Part shown: positions 32,227 to 41,925 of the stretch, piece by piece
Position numbering within the stretch: position 1 is the stretch's first letter
Layout: the number at the start of each line of letters is the position of its first letter
NCBI RefSeq assembly: GCF_001953865.1
Contig: NZ_MQUQ01000008.1
Span: forward strand, 92,323-156,322
Source of the DNA: Amycolatopsis coloradensis
GTDB taxonomy: Bacteria; Actinomycetota; Actinomycetes; Mycobacteriales; Pseudonocardiaceae
Reading direction: 5' to 3'
Length of the DNA: 64,000 nucleotides
Position numbers and translations under genes: made by a program
Notes under the pieces: model-generated
Told to the model about the DNA's origin: nothing
Database searches by the model: none
The model's input: the letters and a program-made list of their open reading frames with translations, nothing else

Positions 32227-35193
32227 CTAGCCCGGAACCGCCCCGGAACGGATCTTCGTCAAGGCTTCACGAGCCCGGTCACGCTGCCGTCCGCCACTGT
32301 CGACGGCGGAAAGGTCCTGGAGCGCACGCAGTTCCCACACCGGGAAACCCAGCTCCCGGAACAACCCCGCCGCCGTACGGAGTCCTTCGGCGGCTTCGGT
32401 GGCGACGCCTTCGTCCGCCCGCAGACGTCCGAAGCTGAGCAAGGCGTATCCGCCGCCCCGGCGGTCACCGAGCGCGCGGAACGTGCTCATCGCGAGTCCC
32501 AGGTGTTCCGCGGCCCGGCCGTGCTCGCCCGCGAGCCGCAGGGACTCGCCGAAACTCCGGTGGGTGTAAGCGGCGGCGTGCCGATGCCCGACGTGCTCGA
32601 ACAGCTGCAGCGACCTCGAATGACAGCGTTCGCTCTCCCGCGCGTCGCCCGCTTTGGCGTGGAGATCGCCGAGACTGCGGAGGACGTGCGCCTCCCAATG
32701 GCGTTCACGCGAATTCCGGGTGCCGGTCAGCGCGCTCGTCAGCAGTTCACCGGCCTCGTCGATGCGGCCGTACCGTCGCAGGACGTCGGCGTACCGCTTG
32801 GCGGACCGGTCGTGTTGCCACCCGTCCTCGCAATGGAGCGAAAGCAGCAGGCTCGCGTCGAAGCATTCCTTCGCCCGCCGGAAGTCGCCTAAGTCGTCCC
32901 AGAGCGAGCCGAACTGGGCCGACGCCATCGCCTGCCCGGCGAGGTCACCACAGGCCCGCAACAGGTCCAAGGCCTCCCGCAGCGCGTCGACCGCCGAGCG
33001 AGTGCGGCCCGAATCCGCGTCGACGTCGGCGAGCGCCACGAGCGCGGCCCCGGTGCCCCGCTGATCGCCTGCGGAGCGGAATCGCGCTTCTGCCAGCGCG
33101 AAGCACGTCCTAGCTCGCGCCGAGTCCCCCGCGTCGGCGTGGGAATGACCGAGCTTCAGCAATTTCGCCGCCTCCGCTGGGCGATCGAGCCGGTCGCGCA
33201 CGATCTCGAACCCGAGCAAGGCCAGCGAACCGCCGTGCCGGGGGCCGACGAGATCGCTGTAGGCGTCGGCCAGCCGCTCGGTCAGCGCGGCCCAGCCATG
33301 GGCACGCGCGCTCCGGATGGCGAGCGCGAGATTCGCGGTTTCCGTGGCGCGCCAGCCGATCGGATCGGCCGCGACGCGGTCCAGAGCGGCCGCCGGGGCG
33401 TCTGCCCGGCGAGCCGGCGGGTACTCGGGGCCGAGTGCGGCGGACGCGTGTTCGGCCAAGGTCGCCATGAGCGTCAGCGCGCGTCTGACGGCGGCGGGGT
33501 CCGGCGGTTCCCGGAGCGCGAGGCGGACCAGACCGGACAGCCGGTACCGGCGGAAACCGGACCGATCCGGCTCGGCGTGGAGCAGATGATCGTCCACCAG
33601 TTCGTCGAGCAGTCCGGCCGCCTCACGCGACGAACACCCCAGCAGGGCCGTCGCGAACCAGTCGGCCATCTCGGTGGCACCGGGAGAACCGAGCAGCCGC
33701 AAGGAGTTCCGCTGTCTCGGCGACAGCTCGGCGAGGACTTCGGCGAGCGCCGGGCGGACGGCGAGGTCGCCGACGGCCAGCTCGTCGAGACGCAGACGCT
33801 CCTTCTCCAGGCGGGTCGCGAAGTCGGCGATGCTCAGCCTCGGCCGCTGCTGCAGTTTCACACCCGCCACCCGCACCGCCAGCGCGAGTCCGTCGCAGCA
33901 GGCCAGCACGCGGCGGACGGCGTCGGTTTCGGCGGACAACCGGGCCTCTCCGACGATCGCGCCGAGCAGCGCTCGCGATTCCGCGTAGGACAGTTCACCG
34001 ACCTCGACCGGTCTGGCTCCGACGAGTCCGGCCAGCCGCCGTCTCGTCGTGACGATCGTCGCGCAGCCGGGGCCGCTCGGCAGCAGCGGCCGTACCTCAG
34101 CCTCAGACCGGCCGTTTTCGAGGATCACCAGCAGCCGCCGGTCCGCGGTGTGGCTCTGCCACAACGAAATCAGTCCGGCCCGGTCGGTGGGAAGTTCCGC
34201 TTCCGCAAGGCCGAGCGCGCGGAGGAATCCGGCGAGCACGTCACCGGTCTCACGCAGGTCGGCGACGAGCTGGCCGTCCGGGAACCGCTTGCGCGCCCGC
34301 CAAGCCGCCTGCACGGCCAGCGCGCTCTTCCCCGCTCCCGCCGTGCCGTGCAGCACGACCGGCGCGGGACTTCGCAACGCCCGTGCCACCTCCGCCAGTT
34401 CGGCCGCCCTGCCGGAGAAATCCGGCGTCGCCTGCGGAAGGCGGCTGGGCGGGCCACCCGCCGACCAGCCGGTTCCGGCGATCCGGCGGTGGACCGCGAG
34501 CAGGTCCTCCCCCGGTGAAACACCGGCCTGCTCCCAGAGCGCGTGCCGGCAGCGGTCGAGGACGGCCAGTGCGGCGTCTCGCCGCCCCAGCCCGCTCAGT
34601 GCCTCGGCCAGCCACCCGGCGAGACGTTCGTCGCCAGGGCGGGCGGCCAGTTCGGGTCCCAGCCGGTCGGCGACCGCCTTGTGGTCACCGGCCGCGAGAT
34701 CCAGCTCCACGAGTTTGCCCAGTACCGAGCACCGCTGGTCCTCGAGCCACAGCTTGTGCGCCTCCACCAGCGGGCCTGCCGGAACGTCGGCGAACGCCGC
34801 ACCGCGCCACAACCCCAGCGCCCGGTCGAGCAGCGTCCGGCGCTCACCGCCGGTCGCCGTCGCGGCCGCCGCTTTCAAGCCGGAGAAACCGGAGGCGTCC
34901 AGTTCCCCTTCCGACACGGTCAGCCGGTAGCCACCGGCGCCGGATCGCAGCCGCTGCCGGGCGTCGTCCACCGGCAATCCGGGCGACAACGCCTTGCGCA
35001 GCTTGGAAACCGCCATCTGCACGACCGCCGCGGCGCTCGACGGCGGCTCCTGCGGCCAGAGTTCGTCCACGAGGACGTCCCGGTGGACGAACTCGTTCGG
35101 CCGGGTCAAGAGCACCGCGAGTACCCGACGGGGCTGTGCCGCCGACGGCAGCGGGACCGAGGCCCGGAGCGGGCCGAGCACCTTGAACTCCAC
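32227..35193 (-). CDS. AfsR/SARP-type transcriptional regulator with NB-ARC and TPR domains
   Basis: 988 residues. Winged-helix DNA-binding domain 1-95 (MEFKVLGPLRA, then NEFVHRDVLVDELWPQ...AVSKLRKAL), BTAD ~96-240 (ELDASGFSGLKAAA...), NB-ARC ~255-560 with P-loop GTAGAGKS (283-290), and TPR-like helical repeats ~600-960. This is the AfsR architecture, which activates sigma-dependent promoters at direct repeats, often for antibiotic clusters. GTG start. No biosynthetic cluster is in the window, so it is either a global regulator or acts elsewhere. Confidence 0.92.
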   Translation of the reverse strand: MEFKVLGPLRASVPLPSAAQPRRVLAVLLTRPNEFVHRDVLVDELWPQEPPSSAAAVVQMAVSKLRKALSPGLPVDDARQRLRSGAGGYRLTVSEGELDASGFSGLKAAAATATGGERRTLLDRALGLWRGAAFADVPAGPLVEAHKLWLEDQRCSVLGKLVELDLAAGDHKAVADRLGPELAARPGDERLAGWLAEALSGLGRRDAALAVLDRCRHALWEQAGVSPGEDLLAVHRRIAGTGWSAGGPPSRLPQATPDFSGRAAELAEVARALRSPAPVVLHGTAGAGKSALAVQAAWRARKRFPDGQLVADLRETGDVLAGFLRALGLAEAELPTDRAGLISLWQSHTADRRLLVILENGRSEAEVRPLLPSGPGCATIVTTRRRLAGLVGARPVEVGELSYAESRALLGAIVGEARLSAETDAVRRVLACCDGLALAVRVAGVKLQQRPRLSIADFATRLEKERLRLDELAVGDLAVRPALAEVLAELSPRQRNSLRLLGSPGATEMADWFATALLGCSSREAAGLLDELVDDHLLHAEPDRSGFRRYRLSGLVRLALREPPDPAAVRRALTLMATLAEHASAALGPEYPPARRADAPAAALDRVAADPIGWRATETANLALAIRSARAHGWAALTERLADAYSDLVGPRHGGSLALLGFEIVRDRLDRPAEAAKLLKLGHSHADAGDSARARTCFALAEARFRSAGDQRGTGAALVALADVDADSGRTRSAVDALREALDLLRACGDLAGQAMASAQFGSLWDDLGDFRRAKECFDASLLLSLHCEDGWQHDRSAKRYADVLRRYGRIDEAGELLTSALTGTRNSRERHWEAHVLRSLGDLHAKAGDARESERCHSRSLQLFEHVGHRHAAAYTHRSFGESLRLAGEHGRAAEHLGLAMSTFRALGDRRGGGYALLSFGRLRADEGVATEAAEGLRTAAGLFRELGFPVWELRALQDLSAVDSGGRQRDRAREALTKIRSGAVPG

Positions 35194-35281
35194 GAACCAC
35201 CTATCACCTGGACGGATGACCCGAATCTAACCCGGCGCAGTCCCCGAATTAGCGCTTCTCACCCGGATGGCCGCCCCCTTA

Positions 35282-35989
35282 TCACCCAGTGTGCGCCAGC
35301 AGTTTGTCCCGCAGGGCGGGCTCGTCCACGAGTGCCTCGTTCAGGCTGTGTTCCAGCAACGGCTTGAGGTCCCCGTACGGCCGCTGAGACCAGTCGAGTG
35401 CGCCGAGCGGCGGCTCCGGGTCGTACTCGATGACGAACTGGATCGTCCGCGCGATCTCGGTGCCGACGAGCCGCTCGACCAGGTGCAGCGCGAGGTCGAT
35501 CCCCGCCGACACCCCGGCGGCGGTGATCAGGTCGCCGTCCTCGACCCAGCGCTCGGCGACCGGTTCCGCGCCGAACGTGCGCAGGAGCTCGCGGAACATC
35601 CAATGCGTCGTGGCCCGGCGGCCCTCCAGCAGACCGGCCTGCCCCAGCAGCAGCGATCCCGTGCACACCGACGTCACGAGTTCCGCGTTCGCCGCGGCGG
35701 TCCGCAGGTAACCGATCAGCTTCTCGTCGGCGAGTGCCTTCAGCGTCGGTGTGCCGCCGCCGGGCACGAGCAACGCGTACGGCGCGGGAATCTCGTCGTA
35801 GGTATGGGTCGCCACGAGCTTCAACGGGTTGTCGGTGACGATCGGGGCCTTCGTCTCGCCGACCACGACCGTCCGGTACTCCTGCGCCGTACTCGCCATG
35901 CCCTCCAGCACGGTCAGCGGTCCGACCATGTCGAGCGGGGTCATCCCCGGATACACCACGAACGCGATGGTCTTCCTGTCGTCAGTCAT
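35282..35989 (-). CDS. DJ-1/PfpI family protein
   Basis: 235 residues from ATG 35989. TIAFVVYPGMTPLDMVGPLTVLEG opens the class-I amidotransferase-like fold; the nucleophile elbow is SVCTGSLLLG with Cys ~110, and ATTHWMF follows. Close homologues include isonitrile hydratase InhA and GlxA N-terminal domains, but activity cannot be predicted. It is divergent from a DJ-1/AraC regulator (36088) that shares the same domain, suggesting a regulator-target pair. Confidence 0.87.
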   Translation of the reverse strand: MTDDRKTIAFVVYPGMTPLDMVGPLTVLEGMASTAQEYRTVVVGETKAPIVTDNPLKLVATHTYDEIPAPYALLVPGGGTPTLKALADEKLIGYLRTAAANAELVTSVCTGSLLLGQAGLLEGRRATTHWMFRELLRTFGAEPVAERWVEDGDLITAAGVSAGIDLALHLVERLVGTEIARTIQFVIEYDPEPPLGALDWSQRPYGDLKPLLEHSLNEALVDEPALRDKLLAHTG

Positions 35990-36087
35990 GACCCAACCGT
36001 GTCGCAAGGGCGGGACCACGGGGAGCCGGATGTCCGGATTCCTGCGAACTACGTCCGACGGCCGGGCGTTACTGCTAGCGTTCGATC

Positions 36088-37065
36088 ATGCCGGGCTCAC
36101 CCAGACGAGTGCTGATCGTCGGCTACAGCAATGCGGAGATGCTCGACATCGCCGGTCCGGCGGATGTCCTGGACGCAGCGACCAAACTCGGCGGCAAGCC
36201 GGGATACGAGATCATGCTCGCCAGCGTCGACGGCCGCGGCATCCGCTGTGAGTCCGGGCTGACGTTGCAGGCACAGCACCGGCTCGACCAGGTGACCGGC
36301 GAACTGGACACGCTGATCGTCGCGGGCGGGACCGGGCACGAGACCGCCGCCGCGGATCCGAGGATGGTTTCCCACATCCGCAGGCTCACGCAGGACGCCC
36401 GGCGCGTCGCCTCGGTGTGCACCGGCGCGACCGTCCTCGCCGCGTGCGGGCTGCTCAACGGGCGCCGCGCCACCACCCACTGGCGGTTCGCGAACCGGCT
36501 CGCGACGAGCTACCCGCAGGTGAACGTTGACCCGGTGCCGCTGTACGTGCGCGACGGCAACGTCTACACGGCGGCCGGGGTGACGAGCGGGATCGACCTC
36601 ACTCTCGCGCTCGTCGAGGAGGACCTCGGCCCGAGCGTCGCCAGGGAGGTCGCCCGCATGCTGGTGACCTACCTGCAACGGCCAGGGAACCAGGCACAGG
36701 TGAGCATGTTCCTGTCCGGGCCGCCGCCGGAGAACCGGCTGGTCCGCGACATCACCGCGTACGTCGCCGAGCACCTCGCCGGTGATCTCGGCACCACCGT
36801 GCTCGCCGAACGGGCGGGGATCAGCACCAGGCAGCTGACCAGGCTGTTCGACGCGCACCTGAGCACCACGCCCAGCAGGTACGTCCGGGCGGCGAGAACC
36901 GAGAACGCGGCGAAACTGTTGTGCGGCACCGAACTCCCGCTGACGTCGATCGCGAGGCGGTGCGGTTTCGGCTCGACCGAGACCCTGCGCCAGGCCTTTC
37001 TCGACCATTTCGACACGCCGCCGTCCGCCTACCGCCGGGTCCATCTGCGGCAGGCCTTCGGCTAG
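36088..37065 (+). CDS. GlxA-type regulator: DJ-1/PfpI domain plus AraC HTH
   Basis: 325 residues. N-terminal DJ-1-like domain (~5-190) with the Cys elbow SVCTGATVLA and ATTHWRFANRL; C-terminal AraC HTH pair (~225-325: LAERAGISTRQLTRLFDAHLSTTPSRYV, SIARRCGFGSTETLRQAFLDHF). TAGCGT six nt before the ATG gives a leaderless -10. Probably controls the divergent DJ-1 gene; inducer unknown. Confidence 0.93.
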   Translation: MPGSPRRVLIVGYSNAEMLDIAGPADVLDAATKLGGKPGYEIMLASVDGRGIRCESGLTLQAQHRLDQVTGELDTLIVAGGTGHETAAADPRMVSHIRRLTQDARRVASVCTGATVLAACGLLNGRRATTHWRFANRLATSYPQVNVDPVPLYVRDGNVYTAAGVTSGIDLTLALVEEDLGPSVAREVARMLVTYLQRPGNQAQVSMFLSGPPPENRLVRDITAYVAEHLAGDLGTTVLAERAGISTRQLTRLFDAHLSTTPSRYVRAARTENAAKLLCGTELPLTSIARRCGFGSTETLRQAFLDHFDTPPSAYRRVHLRQAFG

Positions 37066-37106
37066 GCCGAATGCGGGCTCCGATCGGCGCTGTGGAGGAT
37101 GTGCGG

Positions 37107-38513
37107 GTGAACCGCCGCGACATCTCCGACGACGACACCGGCCCGATTCGCCGGGTCACGGACACACCGTCCGATCGCTCGCCCGGAACGTCCCGAACGC
37201 CGCGCCGGCGACCGCCGGAAGGCACGCGTCCCCCTGTCGAACGGCCGCGTCCGGCCGAACCGGGCAGGCGCCGCGCCGCCGAACCGAAGCCCGGACCCGA
37301 GCCCAAGCCGGTCGGTCACGGGCACTCGCACGGCCACGGCCCGGCGGCGCCCGCGTCGCGCCGTGTCCGGCGGCTGCTGATGTGGCTGCTGATCCCGCTC
37401 GCCGTCGCGACCCTCGCCGGCATGGTCCTGCTCTACCCGTGGGGCAAGGATCCGGCGAAAAGCGTCTTCTCCCAAGGGACCCCGGTGAGCGCCACGATCA
37501 AGGCGACGTTCACCGGGCCTTGCCTCGCCGAGGGTCAGGTCCAGGTCGGTGAGCCGCCGCCGGACGCGAAGCCGTGTCTCACCAGCGAGCTGACCATGAC
37601 CGACGGTCCCGGCGTCGGGAAACCGCTGAAGCTGACCCTCCCGATCGAGCCGAGCACGCCGCGGTTCACCGCGGGCGACGAGGTGGTGCTGTCCTACAAC
37701 GGCGGCGACGTCGCGGACCCCGCGTCGTTCCAGATCGTCGACTTCCAGCGCGGCACGCCGTTGCTGCTGCTGGCCGGGCTGTTCGCGCTCGCGGTGATCG
37801 TGCTGGGCCGCTGGCGGGGTCTCGCCGCGCTGGTCGCGCTCGGGCTGAGCTTCCTGGTACTGGCGCTCTTCGTGCTGCCGTCGATCCTCGCCGGGGAAAG
37901 CCCGCTGCTGGTGGCGATCGCGGGAGCGGGCGCGATCATGTTCGTCGCGCTGTACCTGACGCACGGGCTGTCCGCGAGAACCTCGGTGGCGGTCCTGGGC
38001 ACTTTGGTGAGCCTGATCCTGATCGGCGTCCTGTCGGCGATCTTCTCGGCCGCGTCGTCGCTGACCGGGCTGGACGACAGCACCTCGCAGCTGATCGGCT
38101 CGCTCGGGCACGGCATCGACGCACGGGGGCTGCTGCTGGCAGGTGTCGTGATCGGCGCGCTCGGGGTGCTGGACGACGTCACGGTGACGCAGACGAGCGC
38201 GGTCTGGGAACTGCGGCGGGCGAATCCGTCGCTCGGCTGGCGTGAGCTGTACGGCGCGGGCCTGCGGATCGGGCGTGACCACGTCGGTTCGGCGGTCAAC
38301 ACGCTCGTGATGGCTTATGCGGGCGCGGCGTTGCCGGTGCTGCTGTACACGTCGCTTTCGGGTGTCGGACTCGGGTCGATCCTCGGCGCGGAAGAGATCG
38401 CGCAGGAGATCGTGCGGACACTGGCCGGAAGCGTCGGCATCGTCGCGGCGGTCCCGGTCACCACCGTACTGGCCGCGTTGATCGCCTCGCGGGAGCCTCG
38501 AGAGTCCCTGTAG
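37107..38513 (+). CDS. YibE/F-like membrane protein with His-rich N-terminal tail
   Basis: 468 residues. A polar, Pro/Arg-rich N-terminus (~1-85) ends in a metal-type motif GHGHSHGHG (~72-80), then a first helix (~88-108), an extracytoplasmic domain (~110-215) and about seven helices. GVLDDVTVTQTSAVWELRRANP is the YibE/F signature. GGAGGAT precedes GTG 37107 by 6 nt. Family function is unknown; transport is assumed. The His tail suggests Zn, Ni or Cu binding, as inference. Confidence 0.88.
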   Translation: MNRRDISDDDTGPIRRVTDTPSDRSPGTSRTPRRRPPEGTRPPVERPRPAEPGRRRAAEPKPGPEPKPVGHGHSHGHGPAAPASRRVRRLLMWLLIPLAVATLAGMVLLYPWGKDPAKSVFSQGTPVSATIKATFTGPCLAEGQVQVGEPPPDAKPCLTSELTMTDGPGVGKPLKLTLPIEPSTPRFTAGDEVVLSYNGGDVADPASFQIVDFQRGTPLLLLAGLFALAVIVLGRWRGLAALVALGLSFLVLALFVLPSILAGESPLLVAIAGAGAIMFVALYLTHGLSARTSVAVLGTLVSLILIGVLSAIFSAASSLTGLDDSTSQLIGSLGHGIDARGLLLAGVVIGALGVLDDVTVTQTSAVWELRRANPSLGWRELYGAGLRIGRDHVGSAVNTLVMAYAGAALPVLLYTSLSGVGLGSILGAEEIAQEIVRTLAGSVGIVAAVPVTTVLAALIASREPRESL

Positions 38514-38650
38514 TCACAAGCGTCCCAAAGCACGAGCCCTCCGCGCGATCACGGGCCGGAGTCGAGTCGAAGAGGCCGCACCCGAGATTCGCCGCGTGAT
38601 CGGAGGGGCCATGCTCGACGCCGTGTTAGCCGTCGTGCGCCGCGGGCGAG

Positions 38651-38734
38651 TTGCCGGCGATCGTCTACCAGCCGGAGGAAATCAGAGCGCGGCTGGAGAA
38701 GCTGGAGACCCCACCGAGGCCTCGTGAGTGGTAA
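38651..38734 (+). other. Possible C-terminal gene fragment
   Basis: In one frame the DNA reads LPAIVYQPEEIRARLEKLE and ends at TAA (38732-38734). The composition looks like a real protein end (amphipathic, acidic/basic pairs), but there is no start or ribosome site and a stop lies shortly upstream. It may be a relic or chance. The rest of 38514-38746 holds nothing I recognise. Confidence 0.15.
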
Positions 38735-38746
38735 GGGTGGCCCGGC

Positions 38747-39406
38747 CTAACCGTCCAGCGTCGCCACGAACCGGCTGACCGCTTCCATCGTGAACCGCTG
38801 GATGTACTTCCCCGACGGCGCCGCCGAAGCCAGCCGGTACAGCGGCCGCTCCGCCGCCGCGTCACCGCGAGCCTCCGACTTCAGCTGCGCCACCAGCAGT
38901 TCCGAGAACACCAGGCCGTTCGCCTCGGTGTTGTTCAGCAGCGCGTTCGCCAGCTTGCGCAGTTGCAGGACGCCGAGTTCCCGGCCGCCCGCGCCCGAGT
39001 AGACGGCGAGGTCGACCTTCGCCACCTTGCGGCGCTTGCCCGCGTTGACCAGCAGGCTGACCGTCCGGGTGCCGCGCACGTCGCTGATCACGAGGTCGAT
39101 GCGCTCGGCTCCGGTCAGGCCGATCCGCCGGAGCCCCCAGGTCCGCACGATGAGCGTGTCGCCTTCGAGCCAGACTCGGCGGCGCAGGTTGTACAACATG
39201 ATGTAGAGCAGCGGCAGCGCGATCACCCCGGCGACGACGAGCCCGGCGATCTCACCGCCGATCAGCCCCGCGATCCCGCCGAACGCGGCGGCGAAGATGA
39301 CGACACCGGCGATACCGGAACAGCCACGCCTGCGGCGGAGCTTGGGGTCGTCGTGAAACAGCGGGAGACGCTCAGGGGTCTCCGGCGTCCCGGTCGGCTC
39401 CGCCAT
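38747..39406 (-). CDS. Membrane protein of unknown function, two helices plus PH-like domain
   Basis: 219 residues from ATG 39406 (a GTG one codon earlier is also possible). Helices at ~32-50 and ~54-72 are followed by a beta-rich segment RRRVWLEGDTLIVRTWGLRRIGL, similar to PH-like domains in bacterial membrane proteins. I do not recognise a named family. The start overlaps the stop of the MBL hydrolase gene, so the two are co-translated. Confidence 0.75.
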   Translation of the reverse strand: MAEPTGTPETPERLPLFHDDPKLRRRRGCSGIAGVVIFAAAFGGIAGLIGGEIAGLVVAGVIALPLLYIMLYNLRRRVWLEGDTLIVRTWGLRRIGLTGAERIDLVISDVRGTRTVSLLVNAGKRRKVAKVDLAVYSGAGGRELGVLQLRKLANALLNNTEANGLVFSELLVAQLKSEARGDAAAERPLYRLASAAPSGKYIQRFTMEAVSRFVATLDG

Positions 39407-40005
39407 CACACGCCCGTTCCGGTCAGGAACGGATTGCCCGCGCGCTCCTGGCCGATCGTGGTGGCCGGACCGTGGCCCGGCAGGACGACGGTGTCGTCGG
39501 GCAGCGTCATCACCTTGGCACCGAGGGACCGTACGAGTTCGCCGTCCTCACCGGAAGACCGGCCGATCGAACCGGCGAACAGGCTGTCCCCGGTGAGCGC
39601 GATCCGGCCGCCCTCGGCGGAGGTCAGCCCGAAGACCACCGAACCGGCGGTGTGACCCGGTGTGCGGGACACCGTGATCTCCAGTCCGGCCAGCCTGAGC
39701 GGGCCATCGACGAGTGGCACGATCCCGTCCTTCCATTCCCCGGCCACCAGTGGCCGGTCCGCCTCGTCCAGATGGAGAGGTATTCCGTGTCGGGCACCGA
39801 CCTCGGCCGCCGAAGCGACGTGATCCGGGTGTCCGTGCGTCGCGAGCATCGCGACCGGCGTCAGCCCATGGGCGGCCAGCGCGGCCTCCAGCGGTTCGAG
39901 AACGTCCTCGCCGGGATCGACGATCACGCACTCCCCGCCGTCGGCCGGAGCGAGCAGATAGCAGTTCGCTTCGAGGGGGCCTGCCGGAAAACCGACAACC
40001 AGCAC
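39406..40005 (-). CDS. Metallo-beta-lactamase fold hydrolase (glyoxalase II-like)
   Basis: 199 residues from GTG 40005. The metal motif is THGHPDHVASA, with further ligands in RTPGHTAGS, TGDSLF and LPGHGPATT, as in hydroxyacylglutathione-hydrolase-like proteins of actinobacteria. GAGGAGG lies 7 nt upstream of the GTG. Substrate unknown; a thioester such as a mycothiol conjugate is plausible. Co-translated with the following membrane protein and divergent from the cyclophilin gene. Confidence 0.9.
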   Translation of the reverse strand: MLVVGFPAGPLEANCYLLAPADGGECVIVDPGEDVLEPLEAALAAHGLTPVAMLATHGHPDHVASAAEVGARHGIPLHLDEADRPLVAGEWKDGIVPLVDGPLRLAGLEITVSRTPGHTAGSVVFGLTSAEGGRIALTGDSLFAGSIGRSSGEDGELVRSLGAKVMTLPDDTVVLPGHGPATTIGQERAGNPFLTGTGV

Positions 40006-40161
40006 GAAACGCCTCCTCGTATCTTCCGCCGAACAGGTGACAGGATGGCCCTGATCACGATCAAGTAAGCCTAGCGGCCCCTGTACGGGGGTCTCACAGG
40101 CTGTGCCCATAGACTTCCGCTACCTCAGACGTGTGACATCGAGTGGAAACCGGGAGGGCGG

Positions 40162-41019
40162 GTGCCGACCAACCAGCAGCGCCGCGAAGCCGCGAAGCGC
40201 AAGCTCGAGCGACAGATCGTGCGACAGGCCGAAAAGGCCAAGCGGCGCAAGATCGTCGGCTCGGTGGCGGTCGTCGGTGTCGTCGCGATCGTGGCGGGCG
40301 CGGTGTGGTGGATCGTCAGCAGTAACAGTGGTGACGATGCCGCCTCCGACGCTTCCCCGAGTTCGGCTCCGCCGACCCCCGAGGTCACCATCCCCACCGA
40401 ACGCGCGCCGATGCCCAAACGGGCGACACCGCTGGCGAACCCGGTGGCCTGTGACTACAAGGCCGACGCCACCAAGAAGGCTTCGAAGCAGGTGAACAAG
40501 CCGGAAGGCAAGGACGTCTCTTCGAACGGCACGGTCAACGTCGTGCTGAAGAGCACCGCGGGCGACATCCCGCTGACACTCGACAAGGCCCTCGCCCCCT
40601 GCGCCGTGCAGAGCTTCATCAGCCTCTCGCAGCAGGGCTACTTCAACGACACCAAGTGCCACCGGCTCGGTACCACCGGCCTGCAGATGCTGCAGTGCGG
40701 TGACCCCGAGGCCAGCGGCATGGGCGGTCCGGGCTACACGATGCCGGACGAGGCGTTCCCCGAGATCAAGTACGGCCGCGGCCTCCTCGCGATGGCGAAG
40801 ACACAGCAGCCGAACTCCGGCGGCAGCCAGTTCTTCATGGTCTACGGCGAAGCCGAACTGCCCGCGGAGTATTCGGTCTTCGGCAGCATCTCCGACGAAG
40901 GCCTGAAGGTGCTCGACAAGGTCGCGAAGGCGGGAGCCAACGCCCAGGCCGGTAACGGCGACGGCACCGGCCCGCCGAACACCGAGGTCAAGTTCACCGG
41001 CGTCACGGTCAACGCCTGA
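40162..41019 (+). CDS. Membrane-anchored cyclophilin-type peptidyl-prolyl isomerase
   Basis: 285 residues. A basic N-terminus (~1-30), one helix (~32-54), a Ser/Pro-rich linker (~56-95), then the cyclophilin domain (~115-285) with KCHRLGTTGLQMLQCGDP, KYGRGLLAMAK and NSGGSQFFMVYG. It catalyses proline isomerisation, here outside the membrane. GTG start with GGGAGGG. Same layout as PpiB-like proteins next to rel in other actinobacteria. Confidence 0.93.
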   Translation: MPTNQQRREAAKRKLERQIVRQAEKAKRRKIVGSVAVVGVVAIVAGAVWWIVSSNSGDDAASDASPSSAPPTPEVTIPTERAPMPKRATPLANPVACDYKADATKKASKQVNKPEGKDVSSNGTVNVVLKSTAGDIPLTLDKALAPCAVQSFISLSQQGYFNDTKCHRLGTTGLQMLQCGDPEASGMGGPGYTMPDEAFPEIKYGRGLLAMAKTQQPNSGGSQFFMVYGEAELPAEYSVFGSISDEGLKVLDKVAKAGANAQAGNGDGTGPPNTEVKFTGVTVNA

Positions 41020-41040
41020 CGTGAAGCTGGAGTTCACCGG

Positions 41041-41074
41041 CGCGCCCGCCCGATCGGAAGACCTGGCGGGCGCG
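41041..41074 (+). terminator. Hairpin behind the cyclophilin gene
   Basis: CGCGCCCGCC (41041-41050) and GGCGGGCGCG (41065-41074) pair exactly around a 14-nt loop. Confidence 0.6.
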
Positions 41075-41145
41075 TTCGGCAGGTGAAGGTCCGGTCAGCT
41101 CCATGATCGTTCCAGTGGGTGGACAGGTGTTCACCGGCTCCGATC

Positions 41146-41925
41146 TCAGCGGTAGGTGAACTTCGGCGGCCGCCGCGCGAGAAACGCGGCCACTCCCTCC
41201 GCGTAGTCCTCGCCGTGCAAGGCACCGAGCCGGATCTCGTCCACCTCGGCGTCGGATTCCTCTTGCCCCGCGACGATCTTCTCGATGATCCGGTTCATCC
41301 CCCGCACCGACGCCTGTGAGCGCGAAGCCAGCGTTTCGACGAACTTCGCCGTCGACGCCTCCAGCTCGTCAGCCGGGAAGACGTCGCTGAGCAGCCCGAT
41401 CTCCCGCGCTCGCCGGGCGTCTACGAGTTCCCCCGAGAGCAGGAAGTACTTCGCGTTCGCCGGGCCGACCAGTGAGACCAGCTGCCGCGTCGAGCCGAAG
41501 TGGTAGACGATGCCGAGTTTCGCCGGCGTGATGCCGAAGCGCGAGCCTTCCGCCGCGAACCGGAAGTCGCAGGCGACCGAGATCTGGCAGCCGCCGCCGA
41601 TGCAGTTCCCCTGGATCATCGCCACCGTCGGCTTCCGGGACGCCGTCAGTGCCGCCACGGCACCGTCGACGGCCTTGTCGTAAGTCTCCGCCGCGTCGGC
41701 GGTGGACCGCAGCTCCTGGAACTCGCTGATGTCCGCGCCCGCCGAGAAGTGCTTGCCCTCGCCGGTCAGCACCAGCACCTTGATCGCGGGGTCCGTCTCC
41801 ACCGTCGCGACCACGTCCGGGATCGCCGACCACATCCCGTAGGTGATCGCGTTCATCTTCTCCGGCCTGGTGAACGTCAGTCGCGCGATCTCGCCGTCAC
41901 GAGTGAATTCGAACCCTTCAGTCAT
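41146..41925 (-). CDS. Enoyl-CoA hydratase/isomerase family protein
   Basis: 259 residues from ATG 41925. The CoA oxyanion-hole segments are GKHFSAGADISEFQ and IQGNCIGGGCQISVACDFRFA, typical of crotonases, and AKLGIVYHFGSTRQLVSLVG follows. The usual Glu pair of true hydratases is not obvious, so isomerase or other crotonase chemistry is possible. TAGGGT lies 7 nt before the ATG: leaderless. The long upstream open frame is an antisense artefact over the metalloprotease gene. Confidence 0.9.
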   Translation of the reverse strand: MTEGFEFTRDGEIARLTFTRPEKMNAITYGMWSAIPDVVATVETDPAIKVLVLTGEGKHFSAGADISEFQELRSTADAAETYDKAVDGAVAALTASRKPTVAMIQGNCIGGGCQISVACDFRFAAEGSRFGITPAKLGIVYHFGSTRQLVSLVGPANAKYFLLSGELVDARRAREIGLLSDVFPADELEASTAKFVETLASRSQASVRGMNRIIEKIVAGQEESDAEVDEIRLGALHGEDYAEGVAAFLARRPPKFTYR

